Under the pieces are notes generated by a model. That model worked only from the letters and a program-made list of their open reading frames with translations, ran no database searches and was not told the DNA's origin. Below are positions 35,506 through 48,000 of a DNA stretch of 64,000 nt, piece after piece. Both the position numbers and the translations under genes were made by a program. The stretch covers positions 25,841,503-25,905,502 of the forward strand of contig OZ024806.1 in NCBI GenBank assembly GCA_964017045.1, read 5' to 3'. The number at the start of each line of letters is the position of its first letter. Positions within the stretch are counted from its first letter, which is position 1. This stretch comes from Omphiscola glabra. Taxonomy: Eukaryota; Mollusca; Gastropoda; Lymnaeidae.

Positions 35506-35911
35506 CAGGGCTGGATTAACCATTAGGCAAACAAGGCACGTGCCTTGGGCACCAAGCGTTTGGGGGCACCACAATTCCTCAAGAAATATTTTTTTTGAAC
35601 AAATTAAAGTCCATAAACAACTGAAAATTGAACAAGTGTTATGAAAATGAAGAAATACATTATAATAAAAATTCACATTCAAGTTTGGTACAATTTATTA
35701 ACTATTAATTTTAATACAGAAATACTTTATTGTAGGTTTTATATAAGTGATAGTAGTACAAACTACAAACATATTTGTTAACAACTGTTTCCTTTGCATA
35801 ATATTGAACATACCAGCGGTCACGGTCAGTGAAAGATCAGGGGCTCCAGGCAGAATGGGGAACCCAGGTAAGTTTGTGCCTTGGGCATTAAAATCGCTTA
35901 AGCCGGCCCTG
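35506..35911. mobile_element. hAT-like element (406 bp), perfect 8-bp TSD
   Basis: Terminal inverted repeats CAGGGCTGGATTAA and TTAAGCCGGCCCTG. The target duplication TATAAATG is perfect (35498-35505, 35912-35919). Internal sub-terminal repeats include GTGCCTTGGGCA at both ends. No transposase, so non-autonomous. Confidence 0.92.
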
Positions 35912-36404
35912 TATAAATGTATTGATTTCTTGATGTTATGGCAATTAAAACTAAATCAATCGACGAATCTATATCCTTTTTAAACCACCTACGATCCTCT
36001 CTCCCTACAAGAAGTGCCCCCTAGCTCATTCATGATCCATCAAACGTGGTGCGACCCATGGGGGAGTCCCGAACAAAGCAACACCATGGCGCACTGATAA
36101 CAATTGAGCTCTGTCCTTTAGCCCCGCCCCCAGTCATTTGTGACACTATGGACAAAAAGATGGAACACTTAACTGATGACAATTATTTAGAAGGAAAAAA
36201 TGTAAACCGTCTGGGTATATATTTCCTTTACCGTATATATTATTTTTTTATTAACTGGATCGCCTGTAATTTAAGACAACGTATACGTTAAAGGTTATGA
36301 CATAGGCAATTATTATTAGTATTATTATTTTATTAATTGAAGGCAAATAACTCTTGACCAACTTAAAACGTTACAAGTTTAAGCTACGCGACTAAACTTA
36401 TGAA

Positions 36405-36690
36405 GAAACCCACCCTGCTCTTGTGGCACTTGGTTCTGGCGGCACCCTGCTCTTGTGGCACTCGGTTCTGGCGGCACCCTGCTCCTGTGGCACTCGGTTC
36501 TGGCGGCACCCTTCTCTTGTGGGACTCGATTCTGGCGGCACCCTACTCTTGTGTCACTCGGTTCTTGCGGCACCCTGCTCTTATGACAGCCAACCTTTTC
36601 TAGTGGCACTCGGTTTTGGCGGCACACTTCTCTTGTGACAGAGAGCCTTTTCTTGTTGCACTCTGTTCTGGTGGCACACTGCTCTTGTGA
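36405..36690. repeat. 32-bp minisatellite (about 9 units)
   Basis: Units CCCTGCTCTTGTGGCACTCG plus GTTCTGGCGGCA, degenerating to the right. Confidence 0.9.
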
Positions 36691-36754
36691 CAGATGACAA
36701 CACTCCGCAAATTTACAAACAGTCCGTAAATATTTGAACTAATATGACCCATCC

Positions 36755-37160
36755 GTTAATGTCCGTAAGTGTCCAGATGTCCGAAAGTATCCGGATGTCC
36801 GTAAGTGTCCGGATGTCCATAAGTGTTCGGATGTCCGTAAGTGTCCGGATGTCCGTAATTGTCTGGATGTCGTAAGTGTCCGGATGTCCGTAAGTGTCCG
36901 GATGTCCGTAAGTGTCCGGATGTCCGTAAGTTTCCGGATGTCCGTAAGTGTCCGGATGTCCATAAGTGTTCGGATGTCCGTAAGTGTCCGGATGTCCGTA
37001 ATTGTCTGGATGTCGTAAGTGTCCGGATGTCCGTAAGTGTCCGGATGTCCGTTAGTGTCTGGATGTCCGTAAGTGTCCGGATGTCCGTAATTGTCCGGAT
37101 GTCGAAAGTGTCCGGATGTCCGTAAGTGTCCGGATGTCCGTAAGTCTCCGGATGTCCGCA
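36755..37160. repeat. 18-bp minisatellite with 144-bp block duplication
   Basis: Units GTCCGGATGTCCGTAAGT. The variant string with GTAATTGTCTGGATGTC occurs at about 36855 and again 144 bp (8 units) later, so a multi-unit block was copied. The 6-codon period explains the long open frames on both strands. Confidence 0.92.
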
Positions 37161-37850
37161 AAAAATATATTTATTTTTGAAGCTAACTATAAACGTATAT
37201 ACTCATACAGCAGAGAAAACTTTTGAGACCGTCACATAATACGCAAACGTTTTTAATGATAGGACCATGTCTCACTTTCAAATGACATAGAGTCATAGAA
37301 ATATACTTTATTGATATTGTAAATAATATATACAACCATTGAAACATATTTTATTGATTTTTGACATACCACATAGATGTATATAAACATACTTTATTGC
37401 TATTTGACATAGAACAGAGAGTCATAGAAAAATAGTCGTACGGATATTTGATTTGTATAGCTTCATGGCTTCAAAAACCGAACTATAAAATTGTACCCTT
37501 AAGGAAATTTTCTTGTTTGTAAAAACTGGATATTTAGAATATTTCTCCGTCAATTTTATTTAACGAGTTGGCAACCCGGGGCGAGGATGTCACATAATGT
37601 GGACGCCACTGCTCGGGGGATTTTAAGTTCCACCGTTCACGAATGATGTCCATTTTTTGTGAACTCGGGTGATAACGAGGTCACGTGCTAAAAGTTACAC
37701 ACTAGCATCTAAAAAAATTGTTTTGATACGTGGGACATAACTGTCAGAAGGTGTCGTCGAGAATGCTGTAAAAAGCCGGCTTATCAAAGGAATTTGCAAA
37801 TACTGACATGGGGCCGGGGCGGAGGGAATTGTTCGTGTCACGCTCTAACT
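37161..37850. other. No gene seen; short imperfect ATACTTTATTGATATT repeats
   Basis: Four loose repeats of a CATAGA...ATACTTTATTG motif lie at 37285-37430. The rest is unique. Confidence 0.45.
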
Positions 37851-37851
37851 T

Positions 37852-38236
37852 CAATGGACTACGATGAGTCGATAGTTTTGTCACGTGATAAGCGTAAGTA
37901 CGAGTAAGACTTCCGGTAGGCTGTCTGCAACACACTAGTCGCTCACAAATTTTTCTTAAAACAACTTTCTTCCTTTGATCATAAATGAATTATAATTATT
38001 GTCACATTTATGAATGTCATTAAAAAAAACACGTGTATTCAAGAATATTTTGAAAAGTAAAATGTGTAATTAACATTGGGGAAAGGCTGATGGAGACAAA
38101 CGTTTTGCTTTAAAATTAATGATAATGGCTGATCAGCTGTTATCTGTTGTTATGTGTTGTTATGTGTAGTATAGGCTACCGAAGGCTTACTCGTATCACG
38201 TGACAAAACAAGGAAGTGACTCATCGTAGTCCATTG
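37852..38236. repeat. Inverted repeat upstream of the intact gene
   Basis: Arms at 37852-37922 and 38172-38236 are reverse complements of one another (CAATGGACTACGATGAGT at the outer left, its complement at the outer right; TTTTGTCACGTGATA inside), with about 250 bp between. The CACGTG core is an E-box-like palindrome. It could be a foldback transposon or part of the promoter region, 250 bp before exon 1. Copy A has no equivalent. Confidence 0.7.
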
Positions 38237-38485
38237 TATTATTCCCATTCGAACATCGCAATTCTGTAAGTTTTAGTTGATTGTCTTGTTGTATTTGACT
38301 GTTCGGCTGATCAAACTCCATTTCCTCTGGGAGCGTTGCGTGTCTTCAATAAATCGTAAAATATATGTTATCTGTCTGTCTGCTAGTCTTAGGCCTGCAC
38401 AACAGATCATACCATAATCCTAATAATAACATTATCCCGATCATAGTAATAATTTAATTTTTTAAAAAAAATTTCAGATTCGAAA

Positions 38486-39038
38486 ATGCGGCTGAGTTTC
38501 CTGGCATCGAGACGTAATGCGTACTTCCTGTTTATTATGGCAACCATTGTTGTCGTCATCCTGCTCAACCTCATCAGGTTCACTAACCTCGTCTACATAG
38601 AACACACTCGGGACTTCAGAGTGCGGAGTATTCACGAGTCGAGTAACGAACTCCAAGGAAATTTGTCACGTGATGCATCATTTCTAAAACCGAGAGATCA
38701 CGTAAATTGGCGAAATGCTGAACATTTGAATACTTCCTTTTATTTCCAAAGGAGCCAGCTTCCAGCTTCAAGTGAGGAGAACATCAAAACAAAAAATGAT
38801 GTTTTCCCTCGGGGAAATATGACTAATGTTGATGGGAAAACAACGAAGTTTGGTGAACTAAATGTCATTTTAACAGAAACCAAGGAGATGGTGAAGACTA
38901 CGTCGCCCCCGATGCTAAAGAGTTTAGGTAAAGAGAACAGCATGAAGAAAATGGCGGATCCGAAGAAAAGAAGTAAAGATGTGAAGAAAGTGAACACCGA
39001 GGTCGCAACATCCTGTTGGAATACATCGCAGTTTTTAG
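38486..39038 (+). CDS. B4GALT-like: Exon 1: cytosolic tail, membrane anchor, stem
   Basis: Starts at the ATG of [16 protein letters not shown]; the basic residues before the hydrophobic stretch fit a type II signal anchor. The stem is rich in Lys, Ser, Thr and Asn, with several N-glycosylation sequons. The exon ends ...CWNTSQFL plus one base, with donor G|GTAACG. Joining to exon 2 gives FLVG, aligning with the LLVG block preceding the catalytic domain of vertebrate B4GALTs, which supports this splice. Confidence 0.9.
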
Positions 39039-42000
39039 GTAACGTTAAAGACTTGTTAGTGTTTTTGTTACCGCGATGTTTGTGATACTTAGCAGTGGTG
39101 TTTACATCGTGGTGTGCATGTGGAGAATAGTATTTGTGTATGTATAGCATTGTGTGTGTATAGCATGGTGTGTATATGTGGTATGTATCATTTGTGTACA
39201 ACACTGTGTGTATATGAGTCTCGATGACAAAAGGATACGTTTTACAACGGCTGTGTCCTCATGCCTTGGTACATAAATGTGAGGGATGTGACTACGGACA
39301 AGGCTATCTAGTAGATTCTTATCTTTTCTTAGCACAATTAGAGACGGAGTAGAGAACTTGTTGTGGGTTTTAAGGATCAGCGAGGAGAAAAGCAACGTTT
39401 TAAAAGAGATTATGGGAATGATATCTGAGAATAAGTCTGGTCCTGTCAGCTATGTCACTCGGACGAGACCAGACGGCACAAGCATGTGTTATAGCCCTAA
39501 CACGTTGAAGGGCCGAGGAAAGTGTTTATTCAGGGTAGGACCTACATCGGAAATATTAGGTCCTCTCAAGCATGGATCATACATCGTATGTATACATGAT
39601 GTGAGCTGCAAGTGGTGTATAGCACTGGTTTATCCCTATCGTTTCCAACTGTTGTGTAGAAGTGATCAAAGTTGTAGCCAAAGTTAATTTAAATTTAAGC
39701 AATTTAAATTATAGCTTATGATTTGACGCCGTGGGGACTGTGCTTCGAAAACCTTGTCCTTGACCCACAACCCTGACTATTTTTATGACTTTACTACATT
39801 TCACGAAGTCGAGAACTATCTACAAAATTGTTCACTAAGCCTCGCACGCCCTGCAGAAGTAACAATGCAATTGAAATCTACTGAAATGTAATTCTAACCT
39901 GTTAAATTGAATTTAAAATGTTGATAACGGTATATAAAAAACAATAAAATGTTAAGAAAAAAATTATGTTATAACTTAAAAGCCAATAGCTACTTATTTA
40001 TTAAATTGTTTTTCCTCGCACTCCTTGAACAGTCAACTGACACCCCTGGCTCGGACAACCTGGTGTACAATCTGACCCTTCTGGTCGTATCCGTGTAACT
40101 GTTAACCTAAAAAAAAACAACAACAAAGAAGTTACGCTTTGCTGTCAAACTTGTCGTTTAAAGAACTAAAGATCGAATTCCTAGTCAGATTTGAAATAAG
40201 TTGATTTTTTAAAAGTTAAATTAAACTTCATTTGTTTCGTTTCTCCTGATTGTGGCCGTCAGTGGGACGATTCAAACCCATCCTGAAGGCGATGGACCCC
40301 AACCAGCTGGCGGCACTGTTTCCCTCGCTCCAGAAAGGCGGAACCTATCAACCGTCGACATGCAGACCAGGAGAGAAGACGGCCATCTTGATTCCTTACC
40401 GAGAGCGGTGGAGCCATTTGCACACGTTACTTCCGGTTCTGATTCCAATGCTGATGAGGCAAAATGTTGCCTTCACCATCTACGTCATCGAGCAGGTATG
40501 GAGGATATACATGATTCAGTGAGCCTCAAATATTTGAAAGTGAACCTTCAAGTGAATGTACCCGGTATATGTAATGGTATTTTTTTAAAGCAATCTTCTA
40601 AAAAAATGTAGCTTTGTGATCAAAACATTATAAAATATATTCCCTACACGCATTTCATACAAAAGATTTTACATTGTACGCACTTTTCCCAATGTGTAGT
40701 GATGTTATTCGACATTTGCTGAAATTTGTCATAATGATAGATCAGTAGTTTCTTGTGATAAGATAGACATCGGGCCTCAAAATGATGAACTATTTAAGAA
40801 AATGAAAACATTATCAAACCTTTTATAAAATCTGTCATCGGAGTTTGCTGCAATGTGAATTTAGTTTTAACTGGTTTGTTAACATTTAACAGTTTGAGAC
40901 ACAATGCATCATACAACAAATTGCAAAAATAGTATAGGGAGTAAAAAGATAAGTAAATAGCAATGTCTATAGTCTATTTAAATATTGTTAAAATTTTTGC
41001 AAGCAATATTTATATAGCGTGATTAAAACAAGTACACAAAAATCCATTTTGTTTTCACAAAGAAATGTAAACACACTTTTATGTATCAATGGTTGCCAGC
41101 TTTTCTATACGCGACAGGGTCCGTCCGTTAAATTCAACAAAGGGCTCTTGTTCAACGCTGGCTACCTGGAGGCCCTAAAGATGGACACCTATGACTGCTT
41201 TATACTGCATGACGTGGACATGGTGCCGGTGGATGACAGAAATATCTACAGGTGTGACCCCGAGGGACCCCTACATTTCTCAGCCTCAGTCGATAAATTT
41301 GGTTACAAGTAATGCAATTCTCTTTTCTTTTTTTTTAAAATTAATTTTTAGTCAGGACACATAACTGAGATTTAATTTACATGTGACTAGCTCCCCTTTT
41401 TCATTTTTAGGGGAGAAAAGAAAAAAAACAACAACATGCTGATTAACTTTGATGACAGGGTAACGTTGAGGTAGCGTAACAGTGAGTGTAGCGTTACGTT
41501 AAATTATTACTGCAATTGGAGGAACATATTTTATTAAATGCAAACTTAACAAGTGAAACTGTAACGTCCAACGACTCAACAGTCTTGTCTACATCAACCT
41601 CAACTTTAACGGTCTGCTCTGTGTATAGGCGTGCATTGTGTTCTTTTGGAAGCTAACCTCGCTGTGTGTATTTATTTATAGCATCCCTCTCGACTCACCG
41701 TGACCCTTGTGCAAATATAATTTAAATTCTATTATCCGTCATGTTGCAAGGTAAGCTGCCCCCACGCACTGTATTAGAGATCATAGCATTTATTAGCTGA
41801 ATATTTTTACTTAAATCACCAGGAATTGTATTTTCGTACTCAGGATAAAATGCCGTTAACAATAATACGCGATATGACGGCCGGGTCTACTTGTGGACTT
41901 TAGGGCTGACGTGATGTGACGGCCGGGTCTACTTGTGGAGTTTAGGGGTGACAAGATGTGATGGCCGGTTCTACTTGTGGAGTTTAGGAGTGACGTGATG

Positions 42001-45000
42001 TGACGGCCGGGTCTACTTGTGGAGTTTAGGAGTGACATGATGTGACGGCCTGGTCCACTTGTGAAGTTTAGGGGTGACGCGATGTGACGGCCGGGTCTAC
42101 TTGTGGACTTTAGGGTAGACGCGATGTGACGGCTGGGTCTACTTGTGGACTTTAGGGGTGATGCGATGTGACGGCTGGGTCTACTTGTGGACTTTAGGAG
42201 TGACGCGATGTGACGGCCGGGTCTACTTGTGGAGTTTAGGGGTGACGCGATGTGACGGCCGGGTCTACTTCTGGAGTGCAAGGATGACGCGATGTTCAGT
42301 ACTCGAGTTTTAATGTCTTGTTTGTCTCATTTTTGGAAAAAAAACTAGCTTAAGTATGTGTAGTCATTTTTTTTTTTGATTTAGCCAAAATTAATGTAGA
42401 TTTATTTGATGTAACTAAAACTGAATTTCATTGTTACCAACCGTTTGTTTTTCAACGCTAGCGCAAAACTAGCTTTGGTGACATACCACTGAAACCATAG
42501 TGTAGGGTCATATATTACAATATTATTTTTAATTATCGAAGCAATATATATTTCATTTGTCAGACGTTACGTCATAACTCAGGAATTCACTCTCCGACTA
42601 CCGCAGTCTCATTCATCATGTTGGTATCTAAATCTCCCTAAGAGCAAAGTCACGTGATACGTGATTCAGGAGTGTTACCGAGTGGAGGGTAAATATATTT
42701 TGTCATACAGTGCAAATAAATGTTTCTGTCACCCGACCCCAGTCATGTCTCTCCCAAGAGAAAGGTTGGCGATGAGCACAGACAATTTCAGGAGAAGCAG
42801 GAGACGGACTACTGTGTTGTTGAACACATGGACATTCTGCCGTGCCTTATATGCACCGAGAAATTGCGGTACACAAGGAATACCACATCAGACGTCATTA
42901 TTTAATCAGACATGCTGAGGAGTATGCAAAATACCAAGATGCAATTCCGAACACAAGGCCAAGCTCAGGGAGGTGAATTGAAAAAAAAGACAAGCTTGGA
43001 CAATTTATGAGAAGATTGTCCGCCACCTTCCTTGAGATTTCCAGGTTGTTCAAAAGCGGATCATGTGCCTTGTTGGGATTATCTATCTGTGTAAAAAGTT
43101 ATTTCCCACTATGAACTTTAACAATTAACGTTAAGGGCCAAACTTACTGATGAGCGTCTTCAAGCTATACTGAGGATTTCAGTAGCCCCCCCCCACCCAG
43201 TCAACATTTTCTCTTACCATTATTACTTTAAAAAAATGTTTAACAACTTTCAATTACTTTTTAATTCAAATGGTAAAAGCGAAAGTATTCATTAGCGTTT
43301 ATCTATTAAAATTCGATATAATCTCCTTTTTTTATCAAAAGAATATAAAGATCGATGTCTTACACCATCATTTTTTTGATGTACACAGAATGTATGCGCG
43401 AACGAGTCTCGAAATATCAAAATCTTTCCTTTTCGACCAAAAGTCTAATTAAGCTTATGGTTTCGATTTCGGCCGAAAGCCTCTTTAAGCTTATGGTTTC
43501 GGCTTTGATTTCAGCGGAAAGTCACTTTTAATTTTTTTAAAAACATTTGATATATGTAGATATAATAATCGAAGCGTGTTTTCTCAAAACCGCAATTTGT
43601 CAATGTTTGATGGTCAGGATTGCGCAGACCACAACTACACTAAAGAGGTTTAAGAAAATATAGAACGACAGAAATATAGCCCCCAGCACCAAACTCAGGC
43701 TGATGCGCTCATTAATCCTCTCCATTTTCTTATATGTTGTGAGTCCTTGACAGTAACAGCAGAACTTGAAAGGAAAATAAAGACGATCTAGATGAGATGT
43801 TTCAGAGGCATTCTATGCATCTGCTATAGAGACCATATCACAAATGAACACGTGAAAGAAAGGACTCGTCAAACAATTGGGCAGTACAATGACCTCCTGG
43901 TGTCTGTAAAAAAGCGCAAACTTGAGTGGTATGGCCTTTTGACCAGAAAACAAGGGCTGGCCAAAGAAATCTTGCATGGCACAACTAGAGGAGGAAGAAG
44001 AAGAGAAAGACAGAGAAAAAGATTGGAAGATAACGTCAAAGAGTGGACGGGATTACAACTAGGCGATGCTATGCGTAGGGCAATAGACCGAGAGGAATGC
44101 AGAAGGATCGTTTTCATGTCATCTGTGGCGCCCCAACGGTCGAAAGACTAAGGGACATGATAATGATGATGATGTCACATACAATGCTTTAAAAGAAAAA
44201 CATTTAATCCGATTTCAAAACGGGGTTTTACCATTATAATCAACGTCCAAATCTATACAAACATAAAACAAATCAGAATGAGATTAGTCGAAGGGATTTG
44301 ACTGAAACTGTCGCGGAGGGTCACACAGATATGAGAATGGGGAAAACGTGCGGGTCGCAATAATACTAAACTTCGCTATCAGGTATAGGGCCACAAAATA
44401 TAGTCTTGCGGGCCTCAAATGGCCCACGGGCCGCGAGTTTGAGATCATTGGTTTCAACAAAAATAATAATATAAATTTTACCATTACCGTATGTCCCATC
44501 CCTCCAAAACTTTTTAGCTTTGACTTATCCTAAATAAAATTTTACTTTTGGAAGTATTAGAAAAGTAGGTCATCATGCGGCGTTGAGCGCTGTTGGCAGG
44601 GGATAAGTCATATATCAACAAGAAGTCGAGAAATAATGAATATCGCATTGTAGGCCGACATTGACAGTCTGACGTCAGATAGACGACCGAAAGATTCAAT
44701 GATTTTGGGCCAGACGTTCAATATAAATCGAAAGTTAACTTTTCTGTAATCAGATGACATTTTCAACGTCGAAGTCGATTCCAAAATTCAATCGGTCTGT
44801 ACACTGTACCATAACGATATCTCCCCCACCCCCTTTCCTAAAAACACTCACACCCACACGCACAACACACTCATCCGCACAGCCTTACATTCACCCATCC
44901 GAAATGACCAACACGTTTCTTGTTTTTACTGACAGCACCATGTACCGAGGTCTATTTGGGGGCGTGGTCGGCTTTACACGTGACCAGTTTAGACGAATCA

Positions 45001-48000
45001 ACGGCGCTTCCAACATGTACTTTGGCTGGGGTGCCGAGGATGATGATCTGAGGGACAGGTGAGTGTTATAAGGGTGAATGTGTATGTTAGGGACTGGAGG
45101 TCAAGGATGATCTGAGGGACAGGTGAGTGTTATAAGGGTGAATGTGTATGTTAGGGACTGGAGGTCAAGGATGATCTGAGGGACAGGTGAGTGTTATAAG
45201 TTTAAATATATATGTTAAGGTAGGATCTAAAGTGGAACTGTCTGTGATTAGGATGAAAAGATGGACTGCTTGTGAGTAGGATGTAAAGATTTACTGCTTG
45301 TGGGTAGGATGCAAAGATGGACCGCTTATGGATAGGATGTAAAGATGGACTGCTTGTGGGTAGGATGTAAAGATTTACTGCTCATGGGTAGGATGTAAAG
45401 ATGGACCGCTTATGGATAGGATGTAAAGATGGACTGCTTGTGAGCAGGATGTAAAGATGTAAGGGTTGTTGCGGGCAGGAAAGGATTTGTGAGTTTGGGG
45501 CAGAGGAAGAGGGGAGTGGTAGAAAAAAATGAAAATTTAAAATTTCAAGATTGGAACTTTTTTGCTTTTTGGTTCCTTGTATAATTTTGTTCAACTACTT
45601 ATAAATATTTTCGACTGCCTCCCAATCCCCAACCCCCACTCACTCACAAAAGATAATAAAATAAATAAATATAAAAAATAATTAAAGCAATTTATACATA
45701 ACCAGTGTGCTAGTAATATAACAAGGCCGTTTTACTGTGCTAGTAATATAACAAGGCCGTTTTACTGTGCTAGTAATATAACAAGGCCGTTTTACTGTGC
45801 TAGTAATATAACAAGGCCGTTTTACTGTGCTAGTAATATAACAAGGCCGTTTTACTGTGCTAGTAATATAACAAGGCCGTTTTACTGTGCTAGTAATATA
45901 ACAAGGCCGTTTTACTGTGCTAGTAATATAACAAGGCCGTTTTACTGTGCTAGTAATATAACAAGGCCGTTTTACTGTGCTAGTAATATAACAAGGCCGT
46001 TTTACTGTGCTAGTAATATAACAAGGCCGTTTTACTGTGCTAGTAATATAACAAGGCCGTTTTACCGTGCTAGTAATATAACAAGGCCGTTTTACTGTGC
46101 TAGTAATATAACAAGGCCGTTTTACTGTGCTAGTAATATAACAAGGCCGTTTTACTGTGCTAGTAATATAACAAGGCCGTTTTACTGTGCTAGTAATATA
46201 ACAAGGCCGTTTTACTGTGCTAGTAATATAACAAGGCCGTTTTACTGTGCTAGTAATATAACAAGGCCGTTTTACTGTGCTAGTAATATAACAAGGCCAT
46301 TTTACTGTGCTAGTAATATAACAAGGCCGTTTTACTGTGCTAGTAATATAACAAGGCCGTTTTACTGTGCTAGTAATATAACAAGGCCGTTTTACCGTGC
46401 TAGTAATATAACAAGGCCGTTTTACCGTGCTAGTAATATAACAAGGCCGTTTTACTGTGCTAGTAATATAACAAGGCCGTTTTACTGTGCTAGTAATATA
46501 ACAAGGCCGTTTTACTGTGCTAGTAATATAACAAGGCCATTTTACTGTGCTAGTAATATAACAAGGCCGTTTTACTGTGCTAGTAATATAACAAGGCCGT
46601 TTTACTGTGCTAGTAATATAACAAGGCCGTTTTACCGTGCTAGTAATATAACAAGGCCGTTTTACCGTGCTAGTAATATAACAAGGCCGTTTTACTGTGC
46701 TAGTAATATAACAAGGCCGTTTTACTGTGCTAGTAATATAACAAGGCCGTTTTACTGTGCTAGTAATATAACAAGGCCGTTTTACTGTGCTAGTAATATT
46801 ACAAGGCCGTTTTACTGTGCTAGTAATATAACAAGGCCGTTTTACTGTGCTAGTAATATAACAAGGCCGTTTTACTGTGCTAGTAATATAACAAGGCCGT
46901 TTTACTGTGCTAGTAATATAACAAAGCCGGTTTACTGTGCTAGTAATATAACAAGGCCGTTTTACTGTGCTAGTAATATAACAAGGCCGTTTTACTGTGC
47001 TAGTAATATAACAAGGCCGTTTTACTGTGCTAGTAATATAACAAAGCCGGTTTACTGTGCTAGTAATATAACAAGGCCGTTTTACTGTGCTAGTAATATA
47101 ACAGGGCCGTTTTACTGTGCTAGTAATATAACAAGGCCGTTTTACTGTGCTAGTAATATAACAAGGCCGTTTTACTGTGCTAGTAATATAACAAGGCCGT
47201 TTTACCGTGCTAGTAATATAACAAGGCCAGTTAATGAACTCATTTGAAATCTCATATTTATCATTTCAAAATTGACAGGTGCATATCAATGCTACCCCCT
47301 CCCGAAATATATATTTTTATTTTAAAATCCACATTAAGACGTTATGATAATATAGAAGCCTTTTAAAAAAAGTTGAAATTTATGTGAGAAAAGAATGAGG
47401 CGTACAGTCAATAATAAAATGTTTGCGTAGCTACTGGTACACAGACAAAGTCCTCGGAACGTCGTCAGTCTGTAAGGAATGAGTGTTCGCAATGTAAGGT
47501 CAGAGATAACCAACAAAACTTCAAATGTTGTTTGAGAGTAATACATATCTTATTGTAGAATACAGAATTAAAAAGTTATCTTACTTTCACCCATTAACTC
47601 AGCGAAACGTCATGGAACAAATTGTACAGAACAACGTGGGAGAAAACTCAAAGATACAACCTCAGCACTTTAGATACATCCTGGATGTTGTGTCGATCAT
47701 TTCCATAATCATCTTTTAATTCTATGTCTTTGTGTCCCGTTCCCTCCTGCTTTACACCAACCGACCGACAGGACTGCCAGCAAGAACTACACCGTGATGA
47801 GGAAACCCCCAAACATTGGAGTGTACGACATGATCAGACATGGACGCCAGAAAGGCTGGGAGACAAACAAGAACAGGTGAACTGTGTGTCAAGACACGTG
47901 TCCTGAGTGTCGCAACCCATGGCGTGAGTGTCCTGTGGTTCAAAACACGTGCTCCATGTGTCCAAAACCGTTTCCATATATCTTTCCAAACACGTATTAT

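Larger units (their letters stand above)
41309..44935. other. Intron 3 of copy B, loaded with insertions
   Basis: Holds the 42-bp array (41862-42295), a hAT transposase fragment (42740-43060), a LINE 3' end (43700-44170) and a degraded hAT-like element (about 44290-44450). The segment at 44520-44640 resembles 540-660 of copy A's upstream flank, an interspersed repeat. Confidence 0.65.

Noticed and set aside
36739..37161. 140-residue DIRTLT-repeat protein
   Set aside because: Product of the 18-bp array; both strands are open, with no start context or conservation.
40033..40095. Possible extra small exon ([18 protein letters not shown]), partly conserved with 3078-3130
   Set aside because: Exon 1 (phase 1) joins exon 2 directly and restores the family's LVG block with an exact total of 453 codons. 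The candidate's phases do not fit, and its copy A version has stops.
44290..44450. Sixth hAT-like element (GGCCCACGGGCCGCGAGTTT near one end)
   Set aside because: Only one terminus is convincing and no target duplication was found, so it was left as a mention within intron 3.
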